Source: Gammaproteobacteria bacterium
GTDB lineage: Bacteria > Pseudomonadota > Gammaproteobacteria > JAABTG01
DNA length: 64,000 nt
Assembly: GCA_034522055.1 (NCBI GenBank)
Contig: JAXHLS010000002.1
Span: 1,488,001-1,552,000 of the forward strand
Direction of reading: 5' to 3'
Below, in pieces: positions 15,478 to 23,676 of this stretch (position 1 is the stretch's first letter; each line of letters opens with the position of its first letter). Both the position numbers and the translations under genes were made by a program. The notes beneath the pieces are model-generated. The model was not told the origin of the DNA, did not search any database, and saw only the letters and a list, made by a program, of their open reading frames with translations.

Positions 15478-16497
15478 TCAGGCCGCATCGGGGGTGTCGC
15501 AGACGTAGCGCAGGTACTTCAGCATGCCCCGGGCGTTGGCGAACGCCGGATGCTCGGCCACCGCCTGGTTCGGGAACCAGTCCCGGATGTGCGGGGCCAG
15601 GGCCACCGCCCCGCCCCCCACGATCAGGATCCGCTCGAGCTCCGCGCCACGCCCGAGCTGGCGCTGGGTCTCGGCGTGGAGCCGCTCGACCAACTGGCGC
15701 TCCGCCACCTTCACCAGGGGCGAGACATCGTGGGTCTGCCCGAACAGTCGCACGGTGCCTCGTTGGAGGGCCTCCTCCACCAGGCGCTCGCTCACGGTCT
15801 CCAGATCGAATCGCCCCTGAATGGCGTCCCGGACGTCGCGTTTCACGTCGAGGAGCCCGCAGCGCAGCGATCCGGATCCACCGTGCAGGACCGCCTGATC
15901 GGCCACCACCACGTAATCGGTAGTGCGCCCGCCGATGTCCACCACCGCCACCGGGGCCTGCAGTCGCTCGGGTTCGAGCTGCACGCCGTCCCTGGATTCG
16001 GTGATGACGTGGTCGTACCAGGCGGCCAGGGCCTCGGGGATGATCTCGTGGAAGGCGATGGCCGCCGGCAGCCGGCCGTCCAGGGGTGATACGGCCTGCT
16101 TGAGGCTGTCCCGTTTCCGCACCAGGGTGTCCTCGCAGCGGCTGCCGTCCTTGCGATAGAAGCTGCCCACCGGCAGGCCGGACACGGCGTGCACCGACCG
16201 CCCGCCGAGGCCCGCCTGTTGCAGCGCGTGCTGGACGATAGCGCGGTTGAGGCCGGAGAAGGGATAGCCATCGAAGTAGGTGGGCTCGCCCTCTACCTCG
16301 CCCACGGCGAAGGGCTGATCGGCGGTCTCATACTCGAAGATCCGCGGCCGGGCGTCGTCGATCCAGGTCACGTTGGCCCGTCCGAGCCGGGCCCGGGAGG
16401 GGGTCGCCACCAGGCGGCCGTCCGGCAGCGCCACCTTGGTGAACGCATAGCCGTCGTCGAGGCCCACCGGGACGGGATCCATGGTGTGCTCAGACAT
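15478..16497 (-). CDS. parM: ParM/StbA-like actin homologue (segregation ATPase)
   Basis: A 339-residue actin-fold ATPase of the ParM/StbA family. Phosphate-1 (VGLDDGYAFTKVALPDG), phosphate-2 (VAVVDIGGRTTDYVVV) and adenosine (ERILIVGGGAVALAPHI) motifs are all visible, and the length is normal. It would polymerise to push element copies apart, which implies that this ICE spends time as a replicating circle. It follows a short gene (16525-16917), possibly its DNA-binding adaptor, with a 27-bp gap. Confidence 0.87.
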   Translation of the reverse strand: MSEHTMDPVPVGLDDGYAFTKVALPDGRLVATPSRARLGRANVTWIDDARPRIFEYETADQPFAVGEVEGEPTYFDGYPFSGLNRAIVQHALQQAGLGGRSVHAVSGLPVGSFYRKDGSRCEDTLVRKRDSLKQAVSPLDGRLPAAIAFHEIIPEALAAWYDHVITESRDGVQLEPERLQAPVAVVDIGGRTTDYVVVADQAVLHGGSGSLRCGLLDVKRDVRDAIQGRFDLETVSERLVEEALQRGTVRLFGQTHDVSPLVKVAERQLVERLHAETQRQLGRGAELERILIVGGGAVALAPHIRDWFPNQAVAEHPAFANARGMLKYLRYVCDTPDAA

Positions 16498-16524
16498 CGG
16501 TGTCCTCCGCGCGCGATCGTGGCC

Positions 16525-16917
16525 TCACCCCACCACCTTGCGCAGGTGGGCGAAGGGCTTCCCGGTCGCCGGCCGGGGCGGCGTTTCGGGTGACATCGGA
16601 GCCTGCGTGTCCCCGCTCGGCCGGGGCTTCGGGGCCTGGCCGAGGCCGGCGGAGAACACGAAGCCCCGTTGCGGCAAGTACGGCGGTTGCGGCGTCTGGC
16701 GTTCCCGGTCCGGACCGGGCGATGCCGCGCCGTCCAGCTGGCGGGCGATGCGTCGTTCCGCCAGGAAACCCTGGACCAGCAACGCGCGGATCCAGTCGGG
16801 GTGGCGGCGCTTGGGAAGCGCTTCCAGGTGCGCCATGATCAGGGCCTCCACCAGGATCGCAGAGTCCAGCGATACGCTGATCCGCTTCCCGGCACGCGGT
16901 GAGGGGGTGGTCGACAC
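16525..16917 (-). CDS. Small putative DNA-binding adaptor (ParR-like candidate)
   Basis: A protein of about 130 residues with a basic N-terminal segment, KRISVSLDSAILVEALIMAHLEAL, resembling a ribbon-helix-helix strand and helices, then a Pro-rich, probably disordered tail. A GTG start at 16917 with GGAG 8 nt upstream is preferred over the ATG at 16983. Linkage to parM suggests the centromere-binding partner, although ParR usually lies downstream of ParM. I infer this role from context; sequence identity to ParR is not evident. Confidence 0.5.
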   Translation of the reverse strand: MSTTPSPRAGKRISVSLDSAILVEALIMAHLEALPKRRHPDWIRALLVQGFLAERRIARQLDGAASPGPDRERQTPQPPYLPQRGFVFSAGLGQAPKPRPSGDTQAPMSPETPPRPATGKPFAHLRKVVG

Positions 16918-17022
16918 AGGGACTCCGTCGGCTTGGTCCTGGGGCCGGATGCTGGACCCGGCGATGGCGGCAGGGATCCACAATCCGCGGCCCCGGGTGG
17001 GATCGTTTCATGACGGCGGCAC

Positions 17023-17790
17023 TCACGACCGCGGGGCTTGCGCGTGGAGGTCGAGGTGCCGAGACGTGGCGCTCTCCGGCATGGGCCGCAGCGGCCCGTG
17101 GGGCGCCCGCCGGGTACCGGCGATCACGGCCTCGGGGATCGTGCCCAGCTGCGCCTGCGCCTCGGTCGCGCGGGCGGTCCCCTGCAGCACCTCCGCACGG
17201 ATCAGCCCCGTGGGGCGGTATCCCAGGGGGCTCTGGAAGGCACGGCGCAACGCGCGACCACCCAGGGACGCGGTGCGCTCGCCGTCGTCAGCGGTGATGA
17301 CGCCGATATGCCGGGCGGTGAGCACGGCGCGCACGAGCCGATCGTAGGCCGCCACCAGCTGGGCGCCGCGGAAGGCGTAGGGATTGCTGAAGCGCAGCGG
17401 TGTGTGGGTCGGGCGTACCGATGCCGCCGGCGTCGCACGGATGGCCGCCGAGGCATTCAGGCCGGTCTCCACCGTTTCGATGGCCGCGGCCAGCGCCTGA
17501 TCGGCCGCTTCGAGGGCATCGTGAACCTTGAGCAGCCACCAGTCGGCATAGGGATCGTCGGCCCTCACCCCGTGCCAGATGGCGCGGAGCAGGTTCGCGA
17601 AGCCGATGAGTCCGATGATGGCCGGCTTGTCCGGGGTACCGGGGCGTCCCTTCACCAGGCGCTGGGCCTGACGGGTCTCGAGGGTGAGGGTCACCACGCC
17701 GCGCAGGACCCCGGGCCGATCGGCCTCCGGGGACGGGACGGTACGCGAGTCGGGATCTGTTCGGGGGATCTCCGTGGCCTGCTGATTCAC
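17023..17790 (-). CDS. Integrating conjugative element protein, TIGR03761-like (PFL_4669)
   Basis: A 255-residue soluble protein. Segments such as GVVTLTLETRQAQRLVKGRPG, AIIGLIGFANLLRAIWHGVRADDPYADWWL and RFSNPYAFRGAQLVAAYDRL match the TIGR03761/PFL_4669 ICE family as I remember it. The function is unknown. The start is GTG (17790) with AGGAG 8 nt upstream. The intergenic region above it (17791-18008) contains the 19-bp palindrome. Confidence 0.8.
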   Translation of the reverse strand: MNQQATEIPRTDPDSRTVPSPEADRPGVLRGVVTLTLETRQAQRLVKGRPGTPDKPAIIGLIGFANLLRAIWHGVRADDPYADWWLLKVHDALEAADQALAAAIETVETGLNASAAIRATPAASVRPTHTPLRFSNPYAFRGAQLVAAYDRLVRAVLTARHIGVITADDGERTASLGGRALRRAFQSPLGYRPTGLIRAEVLQGTARATEAQAQLGTIPEAVIAGTRRAPHGPLRPMPESATSRHLDLHAQAPRS

Positions 17791-17970
17791 GATCGTGGCT
17801 CCTGTGGGTGGTCACCGGCGGGATTTGGCCGTGGACATCCACCTTGAGGGTGAGCGGGGAATCGCGGGAAGGAGAAAGGGCGTCGGGTGGTCGCGTGGTT
17901 CCGTGGGCACGCACCGGTTCACTGGGGCGGGGGGGGTGACGGTGACTGGCCGGGCGCAGGGCCCGGACAA

Positions 17971-17989
17971 ATTATTACACTGTAATAAT
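17971..17989. promoter_or_regulatory. 19-bp palindrome ATTATTACACTGTAATAAT, copy 4
   Basis: Identical to copies 1 and 3, here about 180 bp upstream of the TIGR03761-like gene and 20 bp past the STY4528-type stop. A CCGGGC/GCCCGG hairpin lies just downstream on the minus strand (17950-17966). Confidence 0.62.
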
Positions 17990-18008
17990 CCGACAGCGGT
18001 CGCTTCGA

Positions 18009-19241
18009 TCAGGACCGGCGATCCGGCTTGGCACCCCGTGGCGGCATCCCCAGGAGCCTGCGGGCTTCGGCCAGCGGGCTCTCCCCACCCGCCCGTACCT
18101 GCTCCAGACGCCGCCGATGATCCCGTGCCCGGGCCGCGGCCTCCTGGCGCTGGTGCGCCGCCGCCGCGGCGTCCCGTTCGCGGGCCTCCCGGACCTTGAT
18201 CCCGAGGTTGGGCTGGAAACCGCCGCTGTGGGCCCGGCTGCAGAGGTGATGGAGATAGCGGAGTTCGTCGTAGATCGGCCTGGCGCCCTGCCGCTCGGCG
18301 CGAAAGCGCCCTTCGAGCTCGTCGAGCACGGCCTGGCGCTGCCCCGCGTCGACGCGCTCGAGGTAGCGGGCGGCGATGTCGAGCTGGTTGGCGGAGAGCC
18401 GGTGCGGATAGATCAACGGCGCGCACCCGGCGTCGGCATTCGATGCCGACGTGGGATCCGTTGTTGTTGTTGTTTTATTTATATAACTACTACTACTACG
18501 AACCGACTTCGATATTTGAGGGCTCAAAATTCGAAGGCGGTCCCCAACCGCCTTTGATTTTTGGTCCTGGTTGGTGAGCCGGGCCAGGACAGCGGCGCTG
18601 AAGCTGAAGTAGCGTCGCGCGCCGGCCTGGTGCACCGCTTGCGCGGCCTCGAGGCGGCGCTCCATCCCATTGGTGGGTGCCAGCACGTCGACGCCGGTGG
18701 CAATCTCCTCGTCGAGGGAGGCCAACACGGCCGCTGCCACCTTGCGGACCCGGGCGTGGTGGTGCCGGCCCACCGCCCTCAGGAAGGCCATGTACTCGGC
18801 ATCGAGGTGCAGCGCATCGGCCAGGGGCAGGGGCTCGTCGTGCAGGGCATAGACGTTGCCCCGATAGCGGCCACCGTCGTCCCTGACTCGCGCGCACAGG
18901 GACAGCCAGCGGGTCACCCGCAGGATGGCGATGGCGCGGGACACCGTGGAGGTGGAGGCGATGTTGGCGTGGCGGGCGATGGCGTCGTAGCGGGGAAACG
19001 CGGTGCCGGTAGGGATGGCCCGGCCCTGCTGGCAGATCACCATCCACACCACCTTGTCCACCGGCTCCAGGACGGGATCCTGCACCAGCAGCAGCGGAAA
19101 GGCCTGGTGCCGGTTGCCGAGGAACAGCAGGGCATCCCCGCTCCCGTCGGTGGTCTGCCGGCAAGCCTGCGAGACGGTCTCGCGGATCAGGGTGTCGAGG
19201 GCACGGGTGGCCGGTCGGACATCCCCCTCGTGCCGGCCCAT
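18009..19241 (-). CDS. STY4528-type ICE/pathogenicity island replication protein
   Basis: A 410-residue protein of the STY4528 family, a presumed replication or initiator-associated protein of SPI-7/PFGI-1 elements. The N-terminal half contains a winged-helix-like stretch (RYDAIARHANIASTSTVSRAIAILRVTRWLSL). The C-terminal part is Arg/Glu/Ala-rich and helical. An AT-rich run of in-frame triplet repeats (18461-18500) encodes the low-complexity linker SSSSYINKTTTTT between the halves, strikingly unlike the GC-rich gene around it. The role is known only by family association. Confidence 0.78.
   Translation of the reverse strand: MGRHEGDVRPATRALDTLIRETVSQACRQTTDGSGDALLFLGNRHQAFPLLLVQDPVLEPVDKVVWMVICQQGRAIPTGTAFPRYDAIARHANIASTSTVSRAIAILRVTRWLSLCARVRDDGGRYRGNVYALHDEPLPLADALHLDAEYMAFLRAVGRHHHARVRKVAAAVLASLDEEIATGVDVLAPTNGMERRLEAAQAVHQAGARRYFSFSAAVLARLTNQDQKSKAVGDRLRILSPQISKSVRSSSSYINKTTTTTDPTSASNADAGCAPLIYPHRLSANQLDIAARYLERVDAGQRQAVLDELEGRFRAERQGARPIYDELRYLHHLCSRAHSGGFQPNLGIKVREARERDAAAAAHQRQEAAARARDHRRRLEQVRAGGESPLAEARRLLGMPPRGAKPDRRS
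18461..18500. repeat. Trinucleotide microsatellites within the STY4528-type gene
   Basis: Runs of GTT (five units) and ACT (five units) separated by an AT-rich spacer, read on the minus strand as Thr5 and Ser4. Being triplets, slippage would alter linker length without shifting the frame. Confidence 0.75.
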
Positions 19242-19250
19242 GGGCGCGGC

Positions 19251-19886
19251 TCAGCGTCCGGCCGGTGGCCGGTTGGCGTCTGAGTCTTCCATCGTTACCG
19301 GGGCGGGGCCGGCCGGCGACAAGTCACCATACTCGGCCCAGCGCTGGGTGAGCACCCACACGGCGCGAAGCGATGCCCCCGTCTCCCGGCTGAGTTCGAG
19401 GTAGACTTCCGGGGCCAGGGGCGCCGTCGGATCGGGGGCCGTGCGCTGGCACCAGGCGTGCCACAGGGTGTGGGAGGTGGCCTCGTCGGGCTCGGGCGGC
19501 CTGCCGGTGGCGGGTTCGGCGGTGAGGACGCGGCGCAGCCGCGTGTACTCCCGCGAGCCCACGCCGAAGAGTCGGCGCATCATCTCCAGCGGGGCGTCGG
19601 CCTGGATGAAGTCCCGTTGTAGATCCTCCAGTTCCCGTTCCCGGCGCAGGTGGCCCAGCAGCGGCCAGTAGATCTCGCGATTGAGCCGGATGTCGAGACA
19701 GTGGGCCTGCAGGGCGCCTATCCGGTAGAGATCGGCCAGGTTGACGTCGCGCAGGGCGGCCACCTCCTCCGGCCCGAAGTTCATGCCGCGCAGGGCATGC
19801 TGATCGCCCTCCGCCAGGCAGCGGATGGCATACAGCAGGACCGCCCGCACCAGCTCGGATTCCTTGGTCCCGGTGGCGGTGCTCAT
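19251..19886 (-). CDS. DUF2857 / STY4526-type ICE replication protein
   Basis: A 211-residue protein starting MSTATGTKESELVRAVLLYA. It is helical, with ALRDVNLADLYRIGALQAHCLDIRLNREIYW and MMRRLFGVGSREYTRLRRVL, the latter resembling a helix-turn-helix. This matches the DUF2857 (STY4526) family of island replication proteins. The ATG at 19886 is chosen because it overlaps the stop of the upstream gene by 4 bp; a longer frame only runs into overlapping coding sequence. Its function is unknown beyond family naming. Confidence 0.75.
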   Translation of the reverse strand: MSTATGTKESELVRAVLLYAIRCLAEGDQHALRGMNFGPEEVAALRDVNLADLYRIGALQAHCLDIRLNREIYWPLLGHLRRERELEDLQRDFIQADAPLEMMRRLFGVGSREYTRLRRVLTAEPATGRPPEPDEATSHTLWHAWCQRTAPDPTAPLAPEVYLELSRETGASLRAVWVLTQRWAEYGDLSPAGPAPVTMEDSDANRPPAGR

Positions 19887-20491
19887 GGCCACAGCGCCGT
19901 GCCGGCGGCCTCGGCGGCCTGATGGAGGTCCCGGTAGGTCTCCATGAGCGCCACCAGGTCCCGCCAGGTCCGCCCGTCCAAGCGGCGCCACAGCCTGAAC
20001 CCCATGTGGCCGGGATCCAAAGTCCACACACTGGAGAACAACAGGCCGGCGTCCTGATCCTCGAGGGCACGGCGCAGGACGGAGCTCTCGGTCAGGTTGG
20101 GGAGGATCTCGTCCACGGGGGCCACCGTCATCTCCGCCACCGCCGCGAGATACCACCAGACCATGGAGATCTGGGCCAGGGTATCCTCGTCCAGCTGATC
20201 CACGAGGGCCGGATCGGGCACGTCCGTGAGCAGGAACCCCAGCCCTCGACCGGGGAGCGGCTGAATCAATTCGCTGAGACCATTGCGTTGGGCCAGCAGG
20301 CTGGCCAGGGTCCAGGCCCGGGCCCGCAGGGACTTGATGTCCCCGGGGCCGGGGGCGGCGTCCGGATTGTCCGTCCCGGTATGCTCGATGGCCTCGGAAG
20401 ACGGTATCTCTCCCCCCGGGGGACCATCGCCGTCGCTGGTCGCCGTTGGCTCCGTCCCGTCAGCGGGGGTGGTTGCGGGAGTCACGGTCAT
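19883..20491 (-). CDS. ICE protein of unknown function between ParB and DUF2857
   Basis: About 202 residues. A Thr/Pro/Gly-rich disordered N terminus is followed by an ordered part with ARAWTLASLLAQRNGLSELI, LAQISMVWWYLAAVAEM and LDPGHMGFRLWRRLDGRTWRDL. The position corresponds to the unnamed genes between parB and STY4526 in SPI-7-type islands. I do not recognise a domain. The start is uncertain: the ATG at 20491 overlaps parB by 32 bp, and 20542 is also in frame. Confidence 0.6.
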   Translation of the reverse strand: MTVTPATTPADGTEPTATSDGDGPPGGEIPSSEAIEHTGTDNPDAAPGPGDIKSLRARAWTLASLLAQRNGLSELIQPLPGRGLGFLLTDVPDPALVDQLDEDTLAQISMVWWYLAAVAEMTVAPVDEILPNLTESSVLRRALEDQDAGLLFSSVWTLDPGHMGFRLWRRLDGRTWRDLVALMETYRDLHQAAEAAGTALWP

Positions 20492-21530
20492 GTTCTTCGC
20501 CGGCGTCCGGCGCGGGGTGTCCGATGGGGCTTCGCGCGTCATGCTGGCTGCGACGTAACGGCAACTGGAGCGGCGCGATTTCGGTTTCGCTGCCGGCCGT
20601 AACGGCAACCGACGGCTGCGGTTTCGGTTCGCGCCGGCCGACGACGGCAACCGGAGCGGCCGCGGTTTCGGTTTGCGCTGCCGGCCCCGCCTCGCCGTGG
20701 CGCCCGGCGAGCCGAGTCTCCAGCATCATGCTCACCGCCTGGATGCTCACCTCCGCCTGCTCGGCGATCTCGGCCTCCAGGGCGCGGCGCAGGTGGCCGA
20801 TGTCCCAGTCCGGATCGTCATAGCGCCGACACAGGGCACCGAAGGTCTGGTCGAACACCGCCTCGGTGTCCACCGCGCGCTCGAGCCAGATGGCGCGGAC
20901 CGCACGCTCCAGCTGGCGGATCCGTTCGACCTGGGGCCGGCCCAGGCCGGACAGCAGCGCCGCCGGCAACAGCGGCAGCAGCCGCTCGACGGCATATTGC
21001 ATCTGGGAGATCAGCCCCTGGCTGAGCCCGTAGCCCCGATCCTTGAGTGCCGCAGACAACTCGGCCTGGGTGATCACACCCGTACCCGCTTCCCCTTCGA
21101 TCAAGCGCTTCGCCTCGTCCACGGCCAGGGCCTTGTCCAGAAAGTTGAGCGGGCCCCGCAGATCGTTTTCACGCAGGTGGGCCAGCAGGACGTCGGTCTC
21201 CCCGGTCCATGGCCGATAGAGGCAGGTGATGTCGCGAAAGCGTGCCTCGCCCGTCTCCTCGTAGAGCTCCAGCAGGATCCGCAGTCGCGTGTTACCGCCA
21301 CCATGGATCATGTAGTCGGATTCACCGGGACGTCGGGTCACCACCAGCGGCTGATCCAGGCCTTCGGCCCGTATGGAGGCCTTGATGCGGAGATACTCCG
21401 GGTTGGGCTGCTGGCGTGGATCCCGGTCATAGCGCCGGATCTCACGGACATCGAGCGCCAGCAGGGTGGCCCCCTCCTCCACCGCCGCTACCGTGCCATC
21501 CCGGCCGGCGCCCGTGTCTCCGTCGGTCAT
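20460..21530 (-). CDS. parB: ParB family partition/regulatory protein
   Basis: A 356-residue ParB. The ParB/Srx domain lies at residues 25-125, with YLRIKASIRAEGLDQPLVV as box I and MIHGGGNTRLRILLELYEE as box II (the NTR pocket residues). Next comes a KorB-like helix-turn-helix around LSAALKDRGYGLSQGLISQMQYAV. The C-terminal 100 residues are Ala/Pro-rich. It overlaps flhC-like by 4 bp. No ParA gene is present in the window although ParA normally heads this operon. Confidence 0.85.
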   Translation of the reverse strand: MTDGDTGAGRDGTVAAVEEGATLLALDVREIRRYDRDPRQQPNPEYLRIKASIRAEGLDQPLVVTRRPGESDYMIHGGGNTRLRILLELYEETGEARFRDITCLYRPWTGETDVLLAHLRENDLRGPLNFLDKALAVDEAKRLIEGEAGTGVITQAELSAALKDRGYGLSQGLISQMQYAVERLLPLLPAALLSGLGRPQVERIRQLERAVRAIWLERAVDTEAVFDQTFGALCRRYDDPDWDIGHLRRALEAEIAEQAEVSIQAVSMMLETRLAGRHGEAGPAAQTETAAAPVAVVGRREPKPQPSVAVTAGSETEIAPLQLPLRRSQHDARSPIGHPAPDAGEEHDRDSRNHPR

Positions 21531-22186
21531 GGCCGTCTCCTCGCCGGCCCGGCGCGCCGCTGTCTCGCCGGCCCGTTTTGGACGGTGGCCTTGCCACAGT
21601 CATGGCACCGGGAGGGCATTCGGCCGGTGAGATGGCCGGGCCATGGCCTGCCGCAAGTCGGGCAGCGATGGCGCCGATAGAGCAGGCAGGCGGGGCACAG
21701 ACTGTGGGGCTCACCGGCCGGGCCCACGGAGCGGACGCCGCACTCGACACAATGCTGGGCCTGCCAGATCCCGCTCTGAACCAGCACCGGGATGCTGTGG
21801 ATCCGCGCGATGTCGAGCAGGGGCTCGCGCACGGCCTGGTGGTAGAGGGTATTGAGGGCGATGAGATGGGCGGCCGGGGCGAGGGCATGGTCCACCAGGG
21901 CGTGGTGATAGCGCCATACGATGCTGGCGTGCAGTCGCCGCATCAGGGACTTCATCAGCCAGGTATCCGTGTAGGGTGCGAGCCCGGGCGGCGAATGGCG
22001 ATGATGTACCTCACGATACATCCGGCCAATCCGGGCCTGGGACAGGCCGGTCAGTTGCTGCACCAGGCCGGCGCGGGCGCCGCAGCGGATCAGCTTGAGC
22101 GCCTCGGCCTCGATCCGGCAGCGGCTTTCGGTGGGTGTGGGCACCGGCCCTGCCGGGGCTGCCATCGCCAGGGGATCCAGGGCCAT
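21527..22186 (-). CDS. FlhC-like transcriptional activator, ICE-borne (pair 1)
   Basis: A 219-residue FlhC homologue. The conserved helical core includes EAEALKLIRCGARAGLVQQLTGLSQARIGRMYREVHHRHSPPG, and the C terminus carries four CxxC pairs (CVEC, CPAC, CPTC, CHDC) where enterobacterial FlhC uses four Cys in all. With its FlhD-like partner it should form a heteromultimeric activator comparable to SetCD of SXT/R391 or AcaCD of IncC plasmids, controlling transfer genes and not flagella. It is co-transcribed with flhD-like (12-nt gap) and parB (4-bp overlap). Confidence 0.82.
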   Translation of the reverse strand: MALDPLAMAAPAGPVPTPTESRCRIEAEALKLIRCGARAGLVQQLTGLSQARIGRMYREVHHRHSPPGLAPYTDTWLMKSLMRRLHASIVWRYHHALVDHALAPAAHLIALNTLYHQAVREPLLDIARIHSIPVLVQSGIWQAQHCVECGVRSVGPAGEPHSLCPACLLYRRHRCPTCGRPWPGHLTGRMPSRCHDCGKATVQNGPARQRRAGPARRRP

Positions 22187-22198
22187 CGCCGTCCCCCC

Positions 22199-22492
22199 TC
22201 AGGGTGCGGCCAACAGGCCGGCGTGGGCCAGCACCGCGTCCACCTCGGCGGTCCTGCCCGACTGGAGAGCCTGGAACAGCCGTGTCCACCACCAGGATTC
22301 GCGGCGGGGTACGAGGAGTGGGATCCGGATGTCGATGGAGCGGGCCAGATCGTCGGGCTTCAGGGCCCCGATCTGTTCCACCCACTGGATCGGCACGCCC
22401 ATCAACGCACCGGCGCACTGGGGTGCCTGGTGCGCGAGATCGCGGGCCTGGATGAGGTATTGAAGATTGAGTTTCGAAAAGTCCGTATTCAT
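22199..22492 (-). CDS. FlhD-like activator subunit, ICE-borne (pair 1)
   Basis: A 97-residue FlhD-like protein: LNLQYLIQARDLAHQAPQCAGALMGVPIQW is the family's N-terminal signature and IPLLVPRRESWWWTRLFQAL the second half. It would pair with the FlhC-like product just downstream. It is clearly paralogous to the FlhD-like protein at 25659-25955: both share LNL-YLIQARDLA, and a WWW-RL motif with the Trp cluster conserved. Confidence 0.8.
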   Translation of the reverse strand: MNTDFSKLNLQYLIQARDLAHQAPQCAGALMGVPIQWVEQIGALKPDDLARSIDIRIPLLVPRRESWWWTRLFQALQSGRTAEVDAVLAHAGLLAAP

Positions 22493-22546
22493 GGCGCGCT
22501 ACTCTTCGCTGTGGTGGCGGCTGGCCCGTGCGCGCGACGCACCGGC

Positions 22547-22831
22547 TCACCGATCGCCTTCGGCCATCGGGCCGTGGACGTTGTTGATGAGTTCGGCGAC
22601 GAGCCGCGAATCGAAGTAGACCCGGCGCCCGTGGCGACGCCGCGCGTTGGCCAGCGCCTCGGTGAAGGGATGGGAGCGGCGATCGAGGGCCATGCGCAGT
22701 CCCTTGGGCGTGGTGTGCAGAACCGTGGCCACGTGCTCGACCTTCATGAGTGGCCCGAAGTGCTGCAGCAGGTAATGGTAGGTCCCGGTATCGATCCCTG
22801 GTCCGTCCTGAGTACTGGTGTGTCCTTTCAT
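22547..22831 (-). CDS. Small putative DNA-binding protein heading the flhDC-parB operon
   Basis: About 94 residues from the ATG at 22831. The core MKVEHVATVLHTTPKGLRMAL ... GRRVYFDSRLVAELI resembles an AlpA/MerR-like winged helix-turn-helix as seen in excisionases and small plasmid regulators. It lies 54 bp before the flhD-like gene on the same strand. A regulator or recombination directionality factor role is possible, but I infer it only from size, fold pattern and position. Confidence 0.5.
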   Translation of the reverse strand: MKGHTSTQDGPGIDTGTYHYLLQHFGPLMKVEHVATVLHTTPKGLRMALDRRSHPFTEALANARRRHGRRVYFDSRLVAELINNVHGPMAEGDR

Positions 22832-23676
22832 GGTCTCGATCCTAGTCCGTGGCTGGGGGTTTAACCTGTCCGAAAGCGGCACTTGAACAAGGGGCTTTCC
22901 CGCCTATTTCGGCCGCATGCCGTCAATGGTCGATGGTCCAAGCGTCAAGCCTGCGGATCATGGCCATGCCGGGAGGTATCCCCCTCGTCCAGCGCGCTCG
23001 AGGAGACTTCACGCGGCGTCAGTTACGTGCTGGGCTCGCCCGATCACACCAGGGCTTCGCCCGCGAACACGCCGCAAAGGGAAGGGAAGAACAGGGCCGC
23101 GCCCTTGGGTGAGCCTGGCCTGGCCTCTGGATCTAGAAGGACGTCACGCGCGCCTACGGTTGGCCCGGAAATTGTCCGCAGCCACAATGGGACGGCGCTT
23201 GCCCGGCGACCGTTGGGGACAGGGCGTCAACGGGACCAGGGTTTCGCGAGGGCTGTTGCGATGGGTGACGATGGCTGCGTGGTCGTTTCGAGGCCGTCGC
23301 TCGGGTTTGCGGACGTTCTGGCCGATGACCACCATGAACGATGTCGCTCTCCGCCGTGGAGATTGCGTATGTCGTAGAGAAACAGCGGCGGGGTGTGGGT
23401 GGGACGTCGAGTCCCCTCGGTCCAGGAGCCCGCCATGACCCGGGGGCCGGGGATCCGCTCTCCTTCACGCTCAGATCGCGCTTCGGGGCTGGATGACTTG
23501 GCGTCGGCCAAGGATCACGCCAACACCGAATAGGGGACCGTACTTCAACCGTATCGTGGAATGCCGGCATCGCGGTGTCTCGCTCAACCTCGATCCCCTA
23601 TTGCATCGCTCACCCCGCGGGTGGTCCCTGGCTTCCACGAACCACGGCTCCGAGCCTGAGTCATGCATCTATTCAG
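22832..23676. other. Gene-poor region, about 850 bp
   Basis: Several overlapping frames are open on both strands but none has a ribosome binding site, a consistent codon pattern or a recognisable family. It sits exactly where parA and dnaB would be expected upstream of parB, so it may be decayed or replaced backbone. Confidence 0.45.

Noticed and set aside
22883-23570. Several 90-170 codon frames in the region before the response regulator
   Set aside because: They overlap on both strands, show no ribosome binding sites and encode Arg/Pro/Ser-rich sequence typical of non-coding GC-rich DNA.
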